Part shown: in pieces, positions 38,713 to 47,754 of the stretch
Layout: every line of letters starts with the position of its first letter
Numbering within the stretch: position 1 is the first letter of the stretch
NCBI RefSeq assembly: GCF_900455735.1
Contig: NZ_UAUI01000029.1
Location: 124,001-188,000 of the forward strand
From: Rhodococcus wratislaviensis
GTDB taxonomy: Bacteria; Actinomycetota; Actinomycetes; Mycobacteriales; Mycobacteriaceae
Direction: 5' to 3'
Length of the DNA: 64,000 nt
Translations under genes and position numbers: made by a program
Notes under the pieces: model-generated
The model's input: only the letters and a program-made list of their open reading frames with translations
What the model was told of the DNA's origin: nothing
The model's database searches: none

Positions 38713-39549
38713 CTACCACTTCCGTGCGGTGAGGAGGAGGTATTCCCAGTTCATCACGGTGCCGTCGGTGCCGTGGTCGAAACGACGTGCGAGATCGGCG
38801 AGTTCGTGGTCCAGCGCGGCGACTCGGGCGGGGTCGTCGGCGATGTTCCGGTACACGGCGATCGTCGGACCGTAGCGGGTCTTGAAGTAGTCACGGAAGT
38901 CCTCGGGCGACCGGAACTGATCGATGCGCACGGTGTGCCGGGTGGCCACGATGTCGGTGACGCGGTGGCCGAACAACGCCCGGACGTGTTCCTCTCGGCC
39001 CCACAGCGGCGGGGGCTGCGCGCCCGGCGGGGGCGGGGGTGCATACGGTTTCATCGTTGCGAACATCTGGCCGATGAAACCCTCGGGGGTCCAGCTGAGC
39101 AGGCCGATCGTCCCTCCCGGCCGGCAGACGCGGACGAGTTCGTCGGCGCTCGCCTGATGGTGCGGGGCGAACATGACACCGACGCACGACATCACGGTGT
39201 CGAACTCGTTGTCGGCGAACGGCATGGCCTCGGCATCGGCTTCGCGCCACTCCACCTCGGCGCCGAGTTCGGCGGCCCGGCGGCGTCCGGCGTCGAACAG
39301 TTCGGGGGTGAGGTCCCCGGCCACGACGCTCGCGCCGTACAGCGCCGCAGGGATGGCGGCGTTGCCGGAGCCGGCCGCGACGTCGAGAACACGGTCACCG
39401 GGCCTGATCCGGCTCGCCCGGACCAGGGCGGGCCCGAGGCCGGCGATGATGTCGGTGGCGAGGGCGGGGTAGTCGCCGAGAGCCCACATGGCGCGGTGTT
39501 TGTTCTTCAGGTCGCGGTCGGCTTGCACTGCGTCGATCGTGTCATCCAT
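38713..39549 (-). CDS. Class I SAM-dependent methyltransferase
   Basis: 278 residues from ATG 39549, which has GGAG seven bases upstream; an in-frame start at 39576 is weaker. SAM-binding motif I is DRVLDVAAGSGNAAIPAALYG. The motif II region follows (VVAGDLTPELFDAG), then WREADAEAMPFADNEFDTVMS and a motif III-like RVCRPGGTIGLLSW. This is the methyltransferase type-11 fold of the UbiE/menaquinone-like class. The acceptor substrate is unknown. A proline run (YAPPPPPGAQPPP) in the middle is unusual and may form a loop near the active site. It lies downstream of the large LuxR-family regulator on the same strand, 103 bases away. Confidence 0.87.
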   Translation of the reverse strand: MDDTIDAVQADRDLKNKHRAMWALGDYPALATDIIAGLGPALVRASRIRPGDRVLDVAAGSGNAAIPAALYGASVVAGDLTPELFDAGRRRAAELGAEVEWREADAEAMPFADNEFDTVMSCVGVMFAPHHQASADELVRVCRPGGTIGLLSWTPEGFIGQMFATMKPYAPPPPPGAQPPPLWGREEHVRALFGHRVTDIVATRHTVRIDQFRSPEDFRDYFKTRYGPTIAVYRNIADDPARVAALDHELADLARRFDHGTDGTVMNWEYLLLTARKW

Positions 39550-39652
39550 CTCGGTACTCCGGTGGGTCGGCTGCATCGGTCGAGATCCAGCCTGGCCCGA
39601 CGACGAGGCCCCGAACAGGCACCCTCGGGGTAGGTTCCCGTCACCCCGGACG

Positions 39653-42364
39653 TCACTCCTGGTCGCGGAACTGCGCCGCGAGTTCGCTGCGCGAGCGGAT
39701 GCCGAGCTTCGCGTAGACCCGGGTCAGGTGGTACTGCACGGTCTTGACGGACAGGAACAACTCGCCGGCCGCCTCCTTGTTGCTGGCGCCACCCGCGACG
39801 AGTTCGGTCACGGCCCGTTCCTGCGGAGTCAGTTCCTCGAGCGTGAACCGGCTGCGTTTGAGGTTGAGGCCCCCGGCCTTGAGTTCGCGGTCGCACCGCT
39901 GCACGTAGGAGGTGGCTCCGAGCGCGAAGTACCCCTCCCGGGCGGCCTGCATGACGGCGTCCGCTTCGCGTCGCTTGCCTGCCCGGCGCAGGGTCTGGCC
40001 GTACGCGAAGTTCACCCGGGCGCGATCGTAGGGGAGGGGAAGGGTGTCGAGGTGCGTCAATGCCGTCTCGAACACGTCCCGGGCGGCGTCGATGTCGCCG
40101 CGCGCCCCGGCGACGCGACCGCGGGCGTAACCGAGACGAGCCATCGCCGACCGGTGCCCGCGCTCCGCGGCGCGTTCCTCGTGCGGGGTGAGGAAGGCGT
40201 CCGCGTCGTCGACGCGACCGGCCATCACGAGAGCGTTCGCGTAGACGTCGGGCCACTGCCAGAAGCCGGGCTCGTCGATGCCCTCCCGCGGTTGCAGGCG
40301 GGTGAGTGGCTCCAGCGCCCTGATGACGGTGGCGTAGTCGGCCTGCACTTCGGCGCACTGGGCGCGTGCCAGGGAGGACGGAATGAACATCATCGGGTAG
40401 TCGTGCGAACTCGCAGCCGCGAGGCGGAGGTGCTCGTGCGCAGCGGGCCAGTTTCCGCGCAGCGCGTGCGTCTGCGCGCCGGTCCAGTGCACGAGGGGCC
40501 GGACGAGGTCGAGCGCGGCGTCCTCGAGCTGGTGTCCCGCACGGTCGACCGTGGCGATGGCGCCGCTCCAGTCGCCGAGGGCGAATTGCGTTCGCGCCAG
40601 CCAGGCCTGCGCCCACAGCGAGATGCGGGTCGAGCCCATCCGGAAGGCCGTGGGGACGGCGCTCTCGAGTTCCTGACGCGCCGATTCGGGATCGTCCAGC
40701 GCCAGATCGAGCCAACCCCTGGCCATGTCGAAGCGCTGGGACTGGGCACCGAGCGCGATCTTCGCGGACAGCGTGTCGTAGGCGGCTCGTGCCTCCACGA
40801 TCCGACCCGTGGCAGCGAGTCCGAGTCCCATGATCGCCGCGGATTCGACGGCCGACGGATCGCCCGGATCGACGAGAGCCACGGCCCGGCTGGCCCATTC
40901 GACGAGGTCCGGTCCGTGCCAGCGGACGAGTGAGTCCAGGACCCGGCGCTGGCAGATCAGCGCGGCCGTGCCCGGATCGGTATCCGGGTCGCACGCGGTC
41001 CACGATTGCGTGAGCAGCAGATCGGCCTCCGCGGGTCGTCCCCTGAGGATGGCGAGATAGCCGAGCACGGCGTCGCGTAACGGACTCTCGGGGAAGCTCT
41101 CGATCTCCGGCGCGAACGCCAGTGCCTGGGGAAGGTTACTGGCACCGACGAGAGCGTCGACGGCCCGGATGAGGCGTTGTTCGCGTTCGCCGCGGTCCGC
41201 GGTGAGGCGGCTCGACTTGATCAATGCGTCCGCGACGGCCGACCACGCCCCGACGGTTGCCCTCTGCGCGGAGTAGGTGTCCAGTTCGTCCGCGAGCGCC
41301 GGGTCGGCGAACGGTGCCGCTGCGGCGCGATGGTCCAGTCGCCTGCCCTCGTCCTCGACGATCCGTGCGGCATGATCGTGCAGGTCGCGCAGTCGGATCG
41401 GCCCGAGGCTGCGGTAGACGGCGGCGCGGGTGAGCGGTGACGGGAAGGTCAGCACGGTCACGCCGCGACGCTCGCCGACGGTGAGAAGGCCGGCACGATG
41501 GATTTCGTCGAGCGCTTCCACCGGGTTCTCGATTCCGGCGAGTGCGGCGGCGTCGGCGAATCGGGGATCCCCGGCGAGTACCGCCGCCGACTCGACGAGC
41601 GCCCGGGCAGGCGCTGAGCACGCCGACAGTTGTGACTGCACTTTCGCCGCGAATATGCGGGGCACCGGGAGCACTGGCTGCCACTGGTCCCAGGCGCTGG
41701 GATCGACTTCCTGCAGAAGTTGCGTGAGGTGCCGCGGATTTCCCGCAGCGTGCTGAACGAGCTGGTGCGCCACCGGGGCCGGAAGGTCGATATGCGCAAG
41801 GGTATTCGCAAGTCTGCGGGTGCCGGACGCATCGAGCGGACGGACGTGGATCCGGTGCCGGCGATGCCGGTCGAGGAGGTCGAGGACGTCCGCGGGAATA
41901 CCGTCGGGAGGTTCCGAGTTCGTGACGAGGACGATCATCGCGGGTCGGTCGAGCAGATGCACGGCGGAGGTCAGCGCCTGCAGTGAGGCGAGGTCTGCCC
42001 AGTGCGCATCGTCGAGCGCGAAGACGAACGGCGCGTCACCGGCAGGCGGATCGACTGCCGCGACGAGTTCGCGGGCGACGTCCAGTGGGTCCTTCGACGT
42101 CACGGGGGCACCGAGCAGCTGTTCGGCGACGCCGAAGGGATGGCCCGACGCCCACGGGGCGCAGACCGCGGAGAACGCCGGCAGGTCGGGATGCACCGCG
42201 AGGAAGTGTTCCATCACAGAGGTCTTGCCGATGCCCGGCACGCCTTCGACGACCACGACGACGGGCGCGTTCTCGCCCGCCTCACGCAGCATCGCCTCCA
42301 ATTCGGCGAGTTCGCGGGAACGCCCGACGAGCTCGATGTTCCCTGGGTCTCTCACACCACTCAC
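39653..42364 (-). CDS. LuxR-family transcriptional regulator with N-terminal AAA ATPase (LAL type)
   Basis: 903 residues from GTG 42364; no strong ribosome-binding site is evident. The N-terminal ATPase has Walker A GVPGIGKTS (41-49) and Walker B FVFALDDAHW. A long helical TPR-like region follows. The last 65 residues are a LuxR helix-turn-helix (LTPQERAVTELVAGGASNKEAAGELFLSVKTVQYHLTRVYAKLGIRSRSELA). LAL regulators activate catabolic or secondary-metabolite genes after ligand binding. It is divergent from korAB, with 113 bases between starts, so korAB or the downstream methyltransferase are candidate targets. The inducer is unknown. Confidence 0.92.
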   Translation of the reverse strand: MSGVRDPGNIELVGRSRELAELEAMLREAGENAPVVVVVEGVPGIGKTSVMEHFLAVHPDLPAFSAVCAPWASGHPFGVAEQLLGAPVTSKDPLDVARELVAAVDPPAGDAPFVFALDDAHWADLASLQALTSAVHLLDRPAMIVLVTNSEPPDGIPADVLDLLDRHRRHRIHVRPLDASGTRRLANTLAHIDLPAPVAHQLVQHAAGNPRHLTQLLQEVDPSAWDQWQPVLPVPRIFAAKVQSQLSACSAPARALVESAAVLAGDPRFADAAALAGIENPVEALDEIHRAGLLTVGERRGVTVLTFPSPLTRAAVYRSLGPIRLRDLHDHAARIVEDEGRRLDHRAAAAPFADPALADELDTYSAQRATVGAWSAVADALIKSSRLTADRGEREQRLIRAVDALVGASNLPQALAFAPEIESFPESPLRDAVLGYLAILRGRPAEADLLLTQSWTACDPDTDPGTAALICQRRVLDSLVRWHGPDLVEWASRAVALVDPGDPSAVESAAIMGLGLAATGRIVEARAAYDTLSAKIALGAQSQRFDMARGWLDLALDDPESARQELESAVPTAFRMGSTRISLWAQAWLARTQFALGDWSGAIATVDRAGHQLEDAALDLVRPLVHWTGAQTHALRGNWPAAHEHLRLAAASSHDYPMMFIPSSLARAQCAEVQADYATVIRALEPLTRLQPREGIDEPGFWQWPDVYANALVMAGRVDDADAFLTPHEERAAERGHRSAMARLGYARGRVAGARGDIDAARDVFETALTHLDTLPLPYDRARVNFAYGQTLRRAGKRREADAVMQAAREGYFALGATSYVQRCDRELKAGGLNLKRSRFTLEELTPQERAVTELVAGGASNKEAAGELFLSVKTVQYHLTRVYAKLGIRSRSELAAQFRDQE

Positions 42365-42477
42365 CGTATCGCGACGCCTGATTTCGGCGTGTTCCTGGCG
42401 AAAACTGGGAACGCTTGTACCGTGAGGTTAGAAGCTGCTGGTCAGAACGACTACGAGTCGAAGGATTCGGTGCATTC

Positions 42478-44412
42478 ATGACGACGGAGGCGAACTCCAC
42501 GAAGTTGGAGCGAGTGGCGATCCGCTTTGCCGGAGACTCCGGCGACGGCATGCAGTTGACCGGCGACCGGTTCACGTCGGAGGCGGCGGCGTTCGGCAAC
42601 GACCTCGCCACCCAGCCCAACTTTCCCGCCGAGATCCGGGCGCCTCAGGGCACGCTCCCCGGTGTGTCGTCGTTCCAGATCCAGATCGCGGACTACGACA
42701 TCCTCACGGCCGGCGACCGCCCGGACGTCCTGGTCGCCATGAACCCGGCGGCGTTGAAGGCGAACCTGGGCGATCTGCCGCGCGGCGGCATGATCATCGT
42801 GAACACGGACGAGTTCACCAAGCGGAATCTCGCGAAGGTCGGATACGCCACGAGCCCCCTCGACGACGACTCCCTCGAGGACTACGTGGTGCATCCGGTG
42901 GCGATGTCGACGTTGACGGTCGGCGCGGTCGAACCCGCCGGACTGAGCCGGAAGGACGGCGAGCGGGCGAAGAACATGTTCGCGCTCGGACTGCTGTCGT
43001 GGATGTACAACCGCCCCACCCACAGCATCGAGCGGTTCCTGCAGACCAAGTTCGCAGCGAAGCCGCAGATCGCGGAGGGCAACCTGCTCGCGTTCAAGGC
43101 CGGGTGGAACTACGGGGAGACGACGGAGAGCTTCGCGACCACGTACGAGGTGTCGGCGGCGACGCTCCCACCGGCAACGTATCGCCAGGTCACCGGGAAC
43201 ACGGCCCTGGCCTACGGGGTGGTGACCGCGGGACGGCTGGCGTCGCGGGACGTCTTCCTCGGCACCTATCCGATCACGCCGGCGTCGGACATCCTGCACG
43301 AGCTGAGCAAGCACCGGAATCTCGGCGTCACCACGTTCCAGGCCGAGGACGAGATCGCCGGAATCGGCGCGGCGCTGGGCGCGTCGATCGGGGGTGCGCT
43401 CGGTGTGACGAGCACGTCCGGACCCGGACTGGCGCTGAAGAGTGAAGCCATCGGGCTGGCGGTGATGACGGAGGTCCCGCTGCTCGTCATCGACGTCCAG
43501 CGCGGCGGCCCGTCCACCGGGCTCCCGACGAAGACCGAGCAGTCGGACCTGTTGCAGGCAATGTACGGACGCAACGGCGAGTCGCCGGTCGCCGTGATCG
43601 CGCCGCGCTCACCCGCAGACTGTTTCGATGCCGCCGTCGAGGCCGCCCGGATCGCGTTCACGTACCGCACACCGGTGCTGTTGCTGTCGGACGGCGCCAT
43701 CGCGAACGGCAGCGAACCGTGGGCCATCCCGGACGTGTCCGAACTGGACCGGATCGACCCCGGCTGCGACACGGCGCCGCCCGTGGACGGCGAATTCGCA
43801 CCGTACGCCCGCGACCGGGAGTCGCTCGCCCGTGCCATGGCGATACCGGGAACGCCCGGGCTCGAACACCGCATCGGCGGACTCGAGAAGGCCGACGGCA
43901 GCGGCGACATCTCCTACGATCCCGCCAACCACGACCTCATGGTGCGGTTGCGTCAGGCCAAGATCGACGGAATCGCCGTTCCCGACGCGGTCGTCGACGA
44001 CCCCTCGGGTGAGGCCGACCTGCTGCTCGTCGGGTGGGGCAGCTCGTACGGGCCCATCGGTGAGGCCTGCCGGCGGGCCCGCCGCGAGGGCAAGAAGGTG
44101 GCCCACGTGCACGTGCGCAACATCAACCCGCTGCCCGCCAATCTCGGTGCGGTGCTGCGCAGCTACGGGACCGTCGTCGCACCGGAGATGAATCTCGGCC
44201 AGCTCGCGATGATCCTCCGTTCGAGGTTCCTCGTCGACGTGCAGTCGGTGACGAAGGTGCGGGGACTCGCGTTCCTCGGCGACGAACTGCACGACGTGAT
44301 CGACTCCGCTCTGGCCGGAACGTTGCGTGAGCACGAGCTCGCGAAGACCACCGGCGCGCTCGCGTCGGCGACCTACCGATCGACCGGACCCCGGCAGGAG
44401 GAATCGGTGTGA
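42478..44412 (+). CDS. korA: 2-oxoacid:ferredoxin oxidoreductase, alpha subunit
   Basis: 644 residues from ATG 42478, with AAGGA upstream; a frame to 42415 has no supported start. Residues 1-190 are the fused gamma domain (RFAGDSGDGMQLTGDRF, ISSFQIQIADYDI-like VSSFQIQIADYDIL). The alpha domain follows with GNTALAYGVV, YPITPASDILHELS, FQAEDEIAGIGAALGAS and TSTSGPGLALKSEA. Together with KorB it oxidises 2-oxoglutarate to succinyl-CoA, passing electrons to ferredoxin. This is the actinobacterial alternative to the 2-oxoglutarate dehydrogenase complex. Length and fusion match actinobacterial KorA. The stop overlaps the korB start by four bases (GTGA). Confidence 0.93.
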   Translation: MTTEANSTKLERVAIRFAGDSGDGMQLTGDRFTSEAAAFGNDLATQPNFPAEIRAPQGTLPGVSSFQIQIADYDILTAGDRPDVLVAMNPAALKANLGDLPRGGMIIVNTDEFTKRNLAKVGYATSPLDDDSLEDYVVHPVAMSTLTVGAVEPAGLSRKDGERAKNMFALGLLSWMYNRPTHSIERFLQTKFAAKPQIAEGNLLAFKAGWNYGETTESFATTYEVSAATLPPATYRQVTGNTALAYGVVTAGRLASRDVFLGTYPITPASDILHELSKHRNLGVTTFQAEDEIAGIGAALGASIGGALGVTSTSGPGLALKSEAIGLAVMTEVPLLVIDVQRGGPSTGLPTKTEQSDLLQAMYGRNGESPVAVIAPRSPADCFDAAVEAARIAFTYRTPVLLLSDGAIANGSEPWAIPDVSELDRIDPGCDTAPPVDGEFAPYARDRESLARAMAIPGTPGLEHRIGGLEKADGSGDISYDPANHDLMVRLRQAKIDGIAVPDAVVDDPSGEADLLLVGWGSSYGPIGEACRRARREGKKVAHVHVRNINPLPANLGAVLRSYGTVVAPEMNLGQLAMILRSRFLVDVQSVTKVRGLAFLGDELHDVIDSALAGTLREHELAKTTGALASATYRSTGPRQEESV

Positions 44413-45485
44413 CACAGATGATCAGTCGTGTCGGTGCAGATCTGGGACTGAGCGCCACCGCTCACGTGCCCACGACCGACGAACCGCAGAAGGCCAAGGA
44501 CTTCACGTCGGACCAGGAGGTCCGTTGGTGTCCGGGGTGCGGCGATTACGTCATCCTCGCCACGATCCGAAGTTTCCTGCCGGAGTTGGGACTCCGACGC
44601 GAGAACCTGATGTTCGTCTCCGGTATCGGATGCTCGAGCCGGTTCCCGTACTACCTCGATACGTACGGCCTGCACTCGATCCACGGTCGTGCGCCTGCCA
44701 TCGCGACGGGTCTCGCGGTGACGCGCCCCGACCTGTCGGTATGGGTGGTGACCGGCGACGGCGACGCACTGTCGATCGGGGGCAACCATCTCATCCATGC
44801 CCTTCGCAGAAACGTCAACATGACGATCCTGTTGTTCAACAACAGGATCTACGGGCTGACCAAGGGGCAGTACTCGCCGACCTCGGAGGTCGGCAAGGTC
44901 ACCAAGTCGACGCCGCTGGGTTCTGTGGACCACCCGTTCAACACGCTCTCCCTCGCGCTGGGAGCCGAGGCGACCTTCGCGGCCCGAGCCATGGACTCGG
45001 ACCGCAAGGGGCTGACGGAGGTGCTGCGGCAGGCGGCGGCCCACCGCGGCACGTCGTTCGTGGAGATCTACCAGGACTGCCCGATCTTCAACGACGGCTC
45101 CTTCGACGTCCTACGCAAGGAGGGTTCCGAGCAGCGCCTCATCCCGCTGACCCACGGCGAGCCGATCGTCTTCGGCGGAGCAGGCGAATACTGTGTCGTC
45201 CGATCGGGTTTCGGCCTGAAGGTGGTCGCGACCGCAGACGTCGACCGGGACGACATCGTCGTGCACGACGCCCACACCGACGACCCCGACTACGCGTACG
45301 CACTGTCGAGGCTCTCCGACCAGGACCTCACCCACACCGTGACCGGTGTGTTCCGCAGCGTCACGCGGGACACGTACGACGACATGGTTCGCCTGCAGAA
45401 CGAGATCGCGCGGGAGAAGGACCCCGTCGACGACGGCTCGCTGCAGCGCCTGCTGACCGGTCACGACACCTGGACGGTGGAGTAG
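44409..45485 (+). CDS. korB: 2-oxoacid:ferredoxin oxidoreductase, beta subunit
   Basis: 358 residues from GTG 44409, translationally coupled to korA. The thiamin-diphosphate subunit motifs are intact: WCPGCGDYVIL near residue 39, SGIGCSSRFPYYLDTYG, HGRAPAIATGLAVTRPDL, then VVTGDGDALSIGGNHLIH, the metal/cofactor-binding GDGD region. NNRIYGLTKGQYSPTS follows. It forms the catalytic core with KorA. Its last 25 bases overlap the 3' end of benK on the opposite strand. Any link with the neighbouring aromatic cluster would be through succinyl-CoA and acetyl-CoA produced from the 3-oxoadipate pathway, which is inference. Confidence 0.94.
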   Translation: MTQMISRVGADLGLSATAHVPTTDEPQKAKDFTSDQEVRWCPGCGDYVILATIRSFLPELGLRRENLMFVSGIGCSSRFPYYLDTYGLHSIHGRAPAIATGLAVTRPDLSVWVVTGDGDALSIGGNHLIHALRRNVNMTILLFNNRIYGLTKGQYSPTSEVGKVTKSTPLGSVDHPFNTLSLALGAEATFAARAMDSDRKGLTEVLRQAAAHRGTSFVEIYQDCPIFNDGSFDVLRKEGSEQRLIPLTHGEPIVFGGAGEYCVVRSGFGLKVVATADVDRDDIVVHDAHTDDPDYAYALSRLSDQDLTHTVTGVFRSVTRDTYDDMVRLQNEIAREKDPVDDGSLQRLLTGHDTWTVE

Positions 45486-46813
45486 GCGGCCGCAGGCGCA
45501 GCGCGGGTGACCCGTGCGCGCGGAACGAAGAACGTCACGATCCCGCCCAGGACGGCGATGCCCGCGAAGACGTAGAACGCCACCTGGCTGCTGATGCCGG
45601 CGCTGATCAGTGCTCCGCCGATCAGGGGGCCGAAGATGCCGCCCAGCCGGCCGAATCCGGCGCACCAGGCCACCCCGGCGCCGCGCGCGGACGTCGAGTA
45701 GTAGTTGGAGACGAAGCCGTAGATCAGGACCTGGGTGCCGATGGTGCCGACTCCGGCGACGGCGACGGACGCGAGGAGCACCGGCAGCGGGAAGCCGAGC
45801 GTCAGGAGGATCAGGGCGAGTGCGGCGAGACCGAACGTCGTGGCGACGACGCGCTGCGGTCCGATACCGTCGGCGACCTTGGAGGCGATCAGGCCGCCGA
45901 GGATCGCGCCGCCGTTGAGGACGAGCAGGAACGACAGCGAACCCTTCGCGTTGAAACCGGCGTCCTCCATGATCTTCGGAAGCCACGTGTTGAGTCCGTA
46001 CGTGAGCAGGAGCCCGGAGAAGCTCATCATTCCGAGAAGCGCAGTGCCCCAGGCATAACGGCGCGTCGCGAGTGCGGCGAAGCCGACCTTCTCGACCGAG
46101 GCCCGTTCCGCGGCGATCTCGTCGGCGCCGGGCATCGGGATGCCGGTGCGTTCGGAGATGCGGCGTGCCCTGTCCTCGTGGCCTCGGGCGACGAGCCACT
46201 TCGGCGACTCCGGCAGCTTCACGAGGGCCAGCGGAAGCAGGATCACGATGGGCAGTGCGCCGATCCAGAAGAGGCCGCGCCAGCCGATCGTGTCGCGCAG
46301 GACGATGGCGAGGAGGGACGCGAGCACCCCACCGGCGGGGACGCCGCTGTAGACGATGGCGTTGTACAGGTTCCGCTTCCCGGGAGGCGCGAACTCCGCC
46401 ACCATTGCCCCGGCCGTGGCGACGAGGCCGCCGACCCCGATGCCGGTGAAGAATCGCAGCAGGCCGAACATGGTGACGTTGGTGGCCAATGCGGCGAGTC
46501 CCATCCCGATGGAGAACCAGGCGATGTTGACGAGCATCATCCGCCTCCGGCCGAGGTAGTCGCCCACGGCGCCGGCGGTGAGTGCGCCCACCATGACACC
46601 GATGAGCGCGTACGAGCCCAGCGCACCGGCCTGCTGCGCGGAGATCTCGCCGAGTTGGCCGGGATCGTTCATCAACGTCGGGAGGATGGTGCCGTAGACC
46701 ACCAGGTCGTAGCCGTCGAAGATGATCGCGATCGTGGCGATCGCGACGACCCAGGTGACGGCACTGCGGTGTCTCGGACTCGCCCAGGTGTCGGGGGTGG
46801 TGGATGGGTTCAT
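45461..46813 (-). CDS. benK: Benzoate transporter, MFS aromatic acid:H+ symporter family
   Basis: 450 residues from ATG 46813, after GGAGATCACC. The frame continues far upstream antisense to nothing useful. Twelve membrane spans are apparent. The aromatic acid symporter signature in helix 1 is IIFDGYDLVVYGTILP, whose Asp is needed for transport in characterised relatives. The loop 2-3 motif is GAVGDYLGRRRMML. The second repeat has GLIASKVADGIGPQRVV. It lies last in the benABCDK order, 146 bases after benD, and would import benzoate with protons. The 3' end overlaps korB antisense by 25 bases. Confidence 0.92.
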   Translation of the reverse strand: MNPSTTPDTWASPRHRSAVTWVVAIATIAIIFDGYDLVVYGTILPTLMNDPGQLGEISAQQAGALGSYALIGVMVGALTAGAVGDYLGRRRMMLVNIAWFSIGMGLAALATNVTMFGLLRFFTGIGVGGLVATAGAMVAEFAPPGKRNLYNAIVYSGVPAGGVLASLLAIVLRDTIGWRGLFWIGALPIVILLPLALVKLPESPKWLVARGHEDRARRISERTGIPMPGADEIAAERASVEKVGFAALATRRYAWGTALLGMMSFSGLLLTYGLNTWLPKIMEDAGFNAKGSLSFLLVLNGGAILGGLIASKVADGIGPQRVVATTFGLAALALILLTLGFPLPVLLASVAVAGVGTIGTQVLIYGFVSNYYSTSARGAGVAWCAGFGRLGGIFGPLIGGALISAGISSQVAFYVFAGIAVLGGIVTFFVPRARVTRAAPAAAYSTVQVS

Positions 46814-46959
46814 GGTGATCTCCGCTCGGTGAGTGTGACGGGGAACCGGGTCTCGCTCATAAGTGTGCTGTGTCACAAGTGAATTCAGGTAGAAAAATGC
46901 CCCACCGGCGAGACGATGCAATGCGCCCCGCCGATGAGGCGGTCGAGATCTGTGGGCAG

Positions 46960-47754
46960 CTAGCCGAGGTCGCCACCGGCGACGGGCAGTACCGTCCCGG
47001 TGATGTAGGTGGCCTCGTCGGAGGCGAGGAAGACGATGGCCGCGGCCTGCTCGTCCAGCGTTCCGTACCGCTTCAGCAGGGACGAGTCGACCGTCTGGTC
47101 GACGATCTGCTGGTACCAGGCCTTCTCCTGATCGGTCTCCGCTCCGGGGCCGCGAGGTACGCGGCGAGCGGGCGCCTCGGTGCCGCCGGGAGCGGTGGCC
47201 ACCACGCGGATTCCGTACTGTGCGGCCTCGAGAGCGAGAGAGGCGGTCAGGGCGTTGACCCCGCCCTTCGACGCCGCGTAGGGCACGCGGTTGACACCCC
47301 GCGTGGCCACCGAGGACACGTTGACGATGGTGCCCGACTCCTGCGCGATGAGGTGGGGGAGGACGGCGCGGCACGTCCACAGGGTCGGGAACAGCGACCG
47401 CTGCACCTCCGCCTGGATCTGCTCGGCGGTGTAGTGCTCGTACGGCTTGGCCCAGATGGTGCCGCCGACGTTGTTGATCAGCACGTCGAGCCGGCCGTGC
47501 TGCTGCCGCGCCTCGTCGATCGCCGCCTCTGCGTCGCCGAACTGTTCCAGATCGGCGGTGATGCTGTGCGCGTCGGTGCCGTTCTCGCGCAAACCCTTCG
47601 CGACGTCGTGGACGAGTTCGGCGCGGTCGATCAGGATCAGCGACGCACCCTCGGCCGCGAGCCGGGTGGCGACCGTCAGGCCGATGCCCTGCGCTGCGCC
47701 GGTGACCGCGACGACCTTGCCGTCGAAGCGGTGCGGAGTGACGAGTCCACTCAT
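46960..47754 (-). CDS. benD: 1,6-dihydroxycyclohexa-2,4-diene-1-carboxylate dehydrogenase
   Basis: 264 residues from ATG 47754, which overlaps the benC stop by four bases and has GAGGAG upstream; a longer frame to 47784 lies inside benC. It is a short-chain dehydrogenase: the NAD-binding motif is VTGAAQGIGLTVA, the NNVGG segment follows, and the catalytic residues are Ser in VNVSSVATRG and Tyr-x-x-x-Lys in YAASKGG. It oxidises and decarboxylates the benzoate cis-diol to catechol, feeding CatA encoded 14 kb away. Position after benABC and sequence make the assignment firm. Confidence 0.94.
   Translation of the reverse strand: MSGLVTPHRFDGKVVAVTGAAQGIGLTVATRLAAEGASLILIDRAELVHDVAKGLRENGTDAHSITADLEQFGDAEAAIDEARQQHGRLDVLINNVGGTIWAKPYEHYTAEQIQAEVQRSLFPTLWTCRAVLPHLIAQESGTIVNVSSVATRGVNRVPYAASKGGVNALTASLALEAAQYGIRVVATAPGGTEAPARRVPRGPGAETDQEKAWYQQIVDQTVDSSLLKRYGTLDEQAAAIVFLASDEATYITGTVLPVAGGDLG

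Noticed and set aside
38557-38719. N-terminal extension of the transposase frame beyond the insertion sequence
   Set aside because: The extension runs through the terminal repeat into host DNA outside the element and has no ribosome-binding site. The TTG at 38470 with AAGGGAG is a better start.
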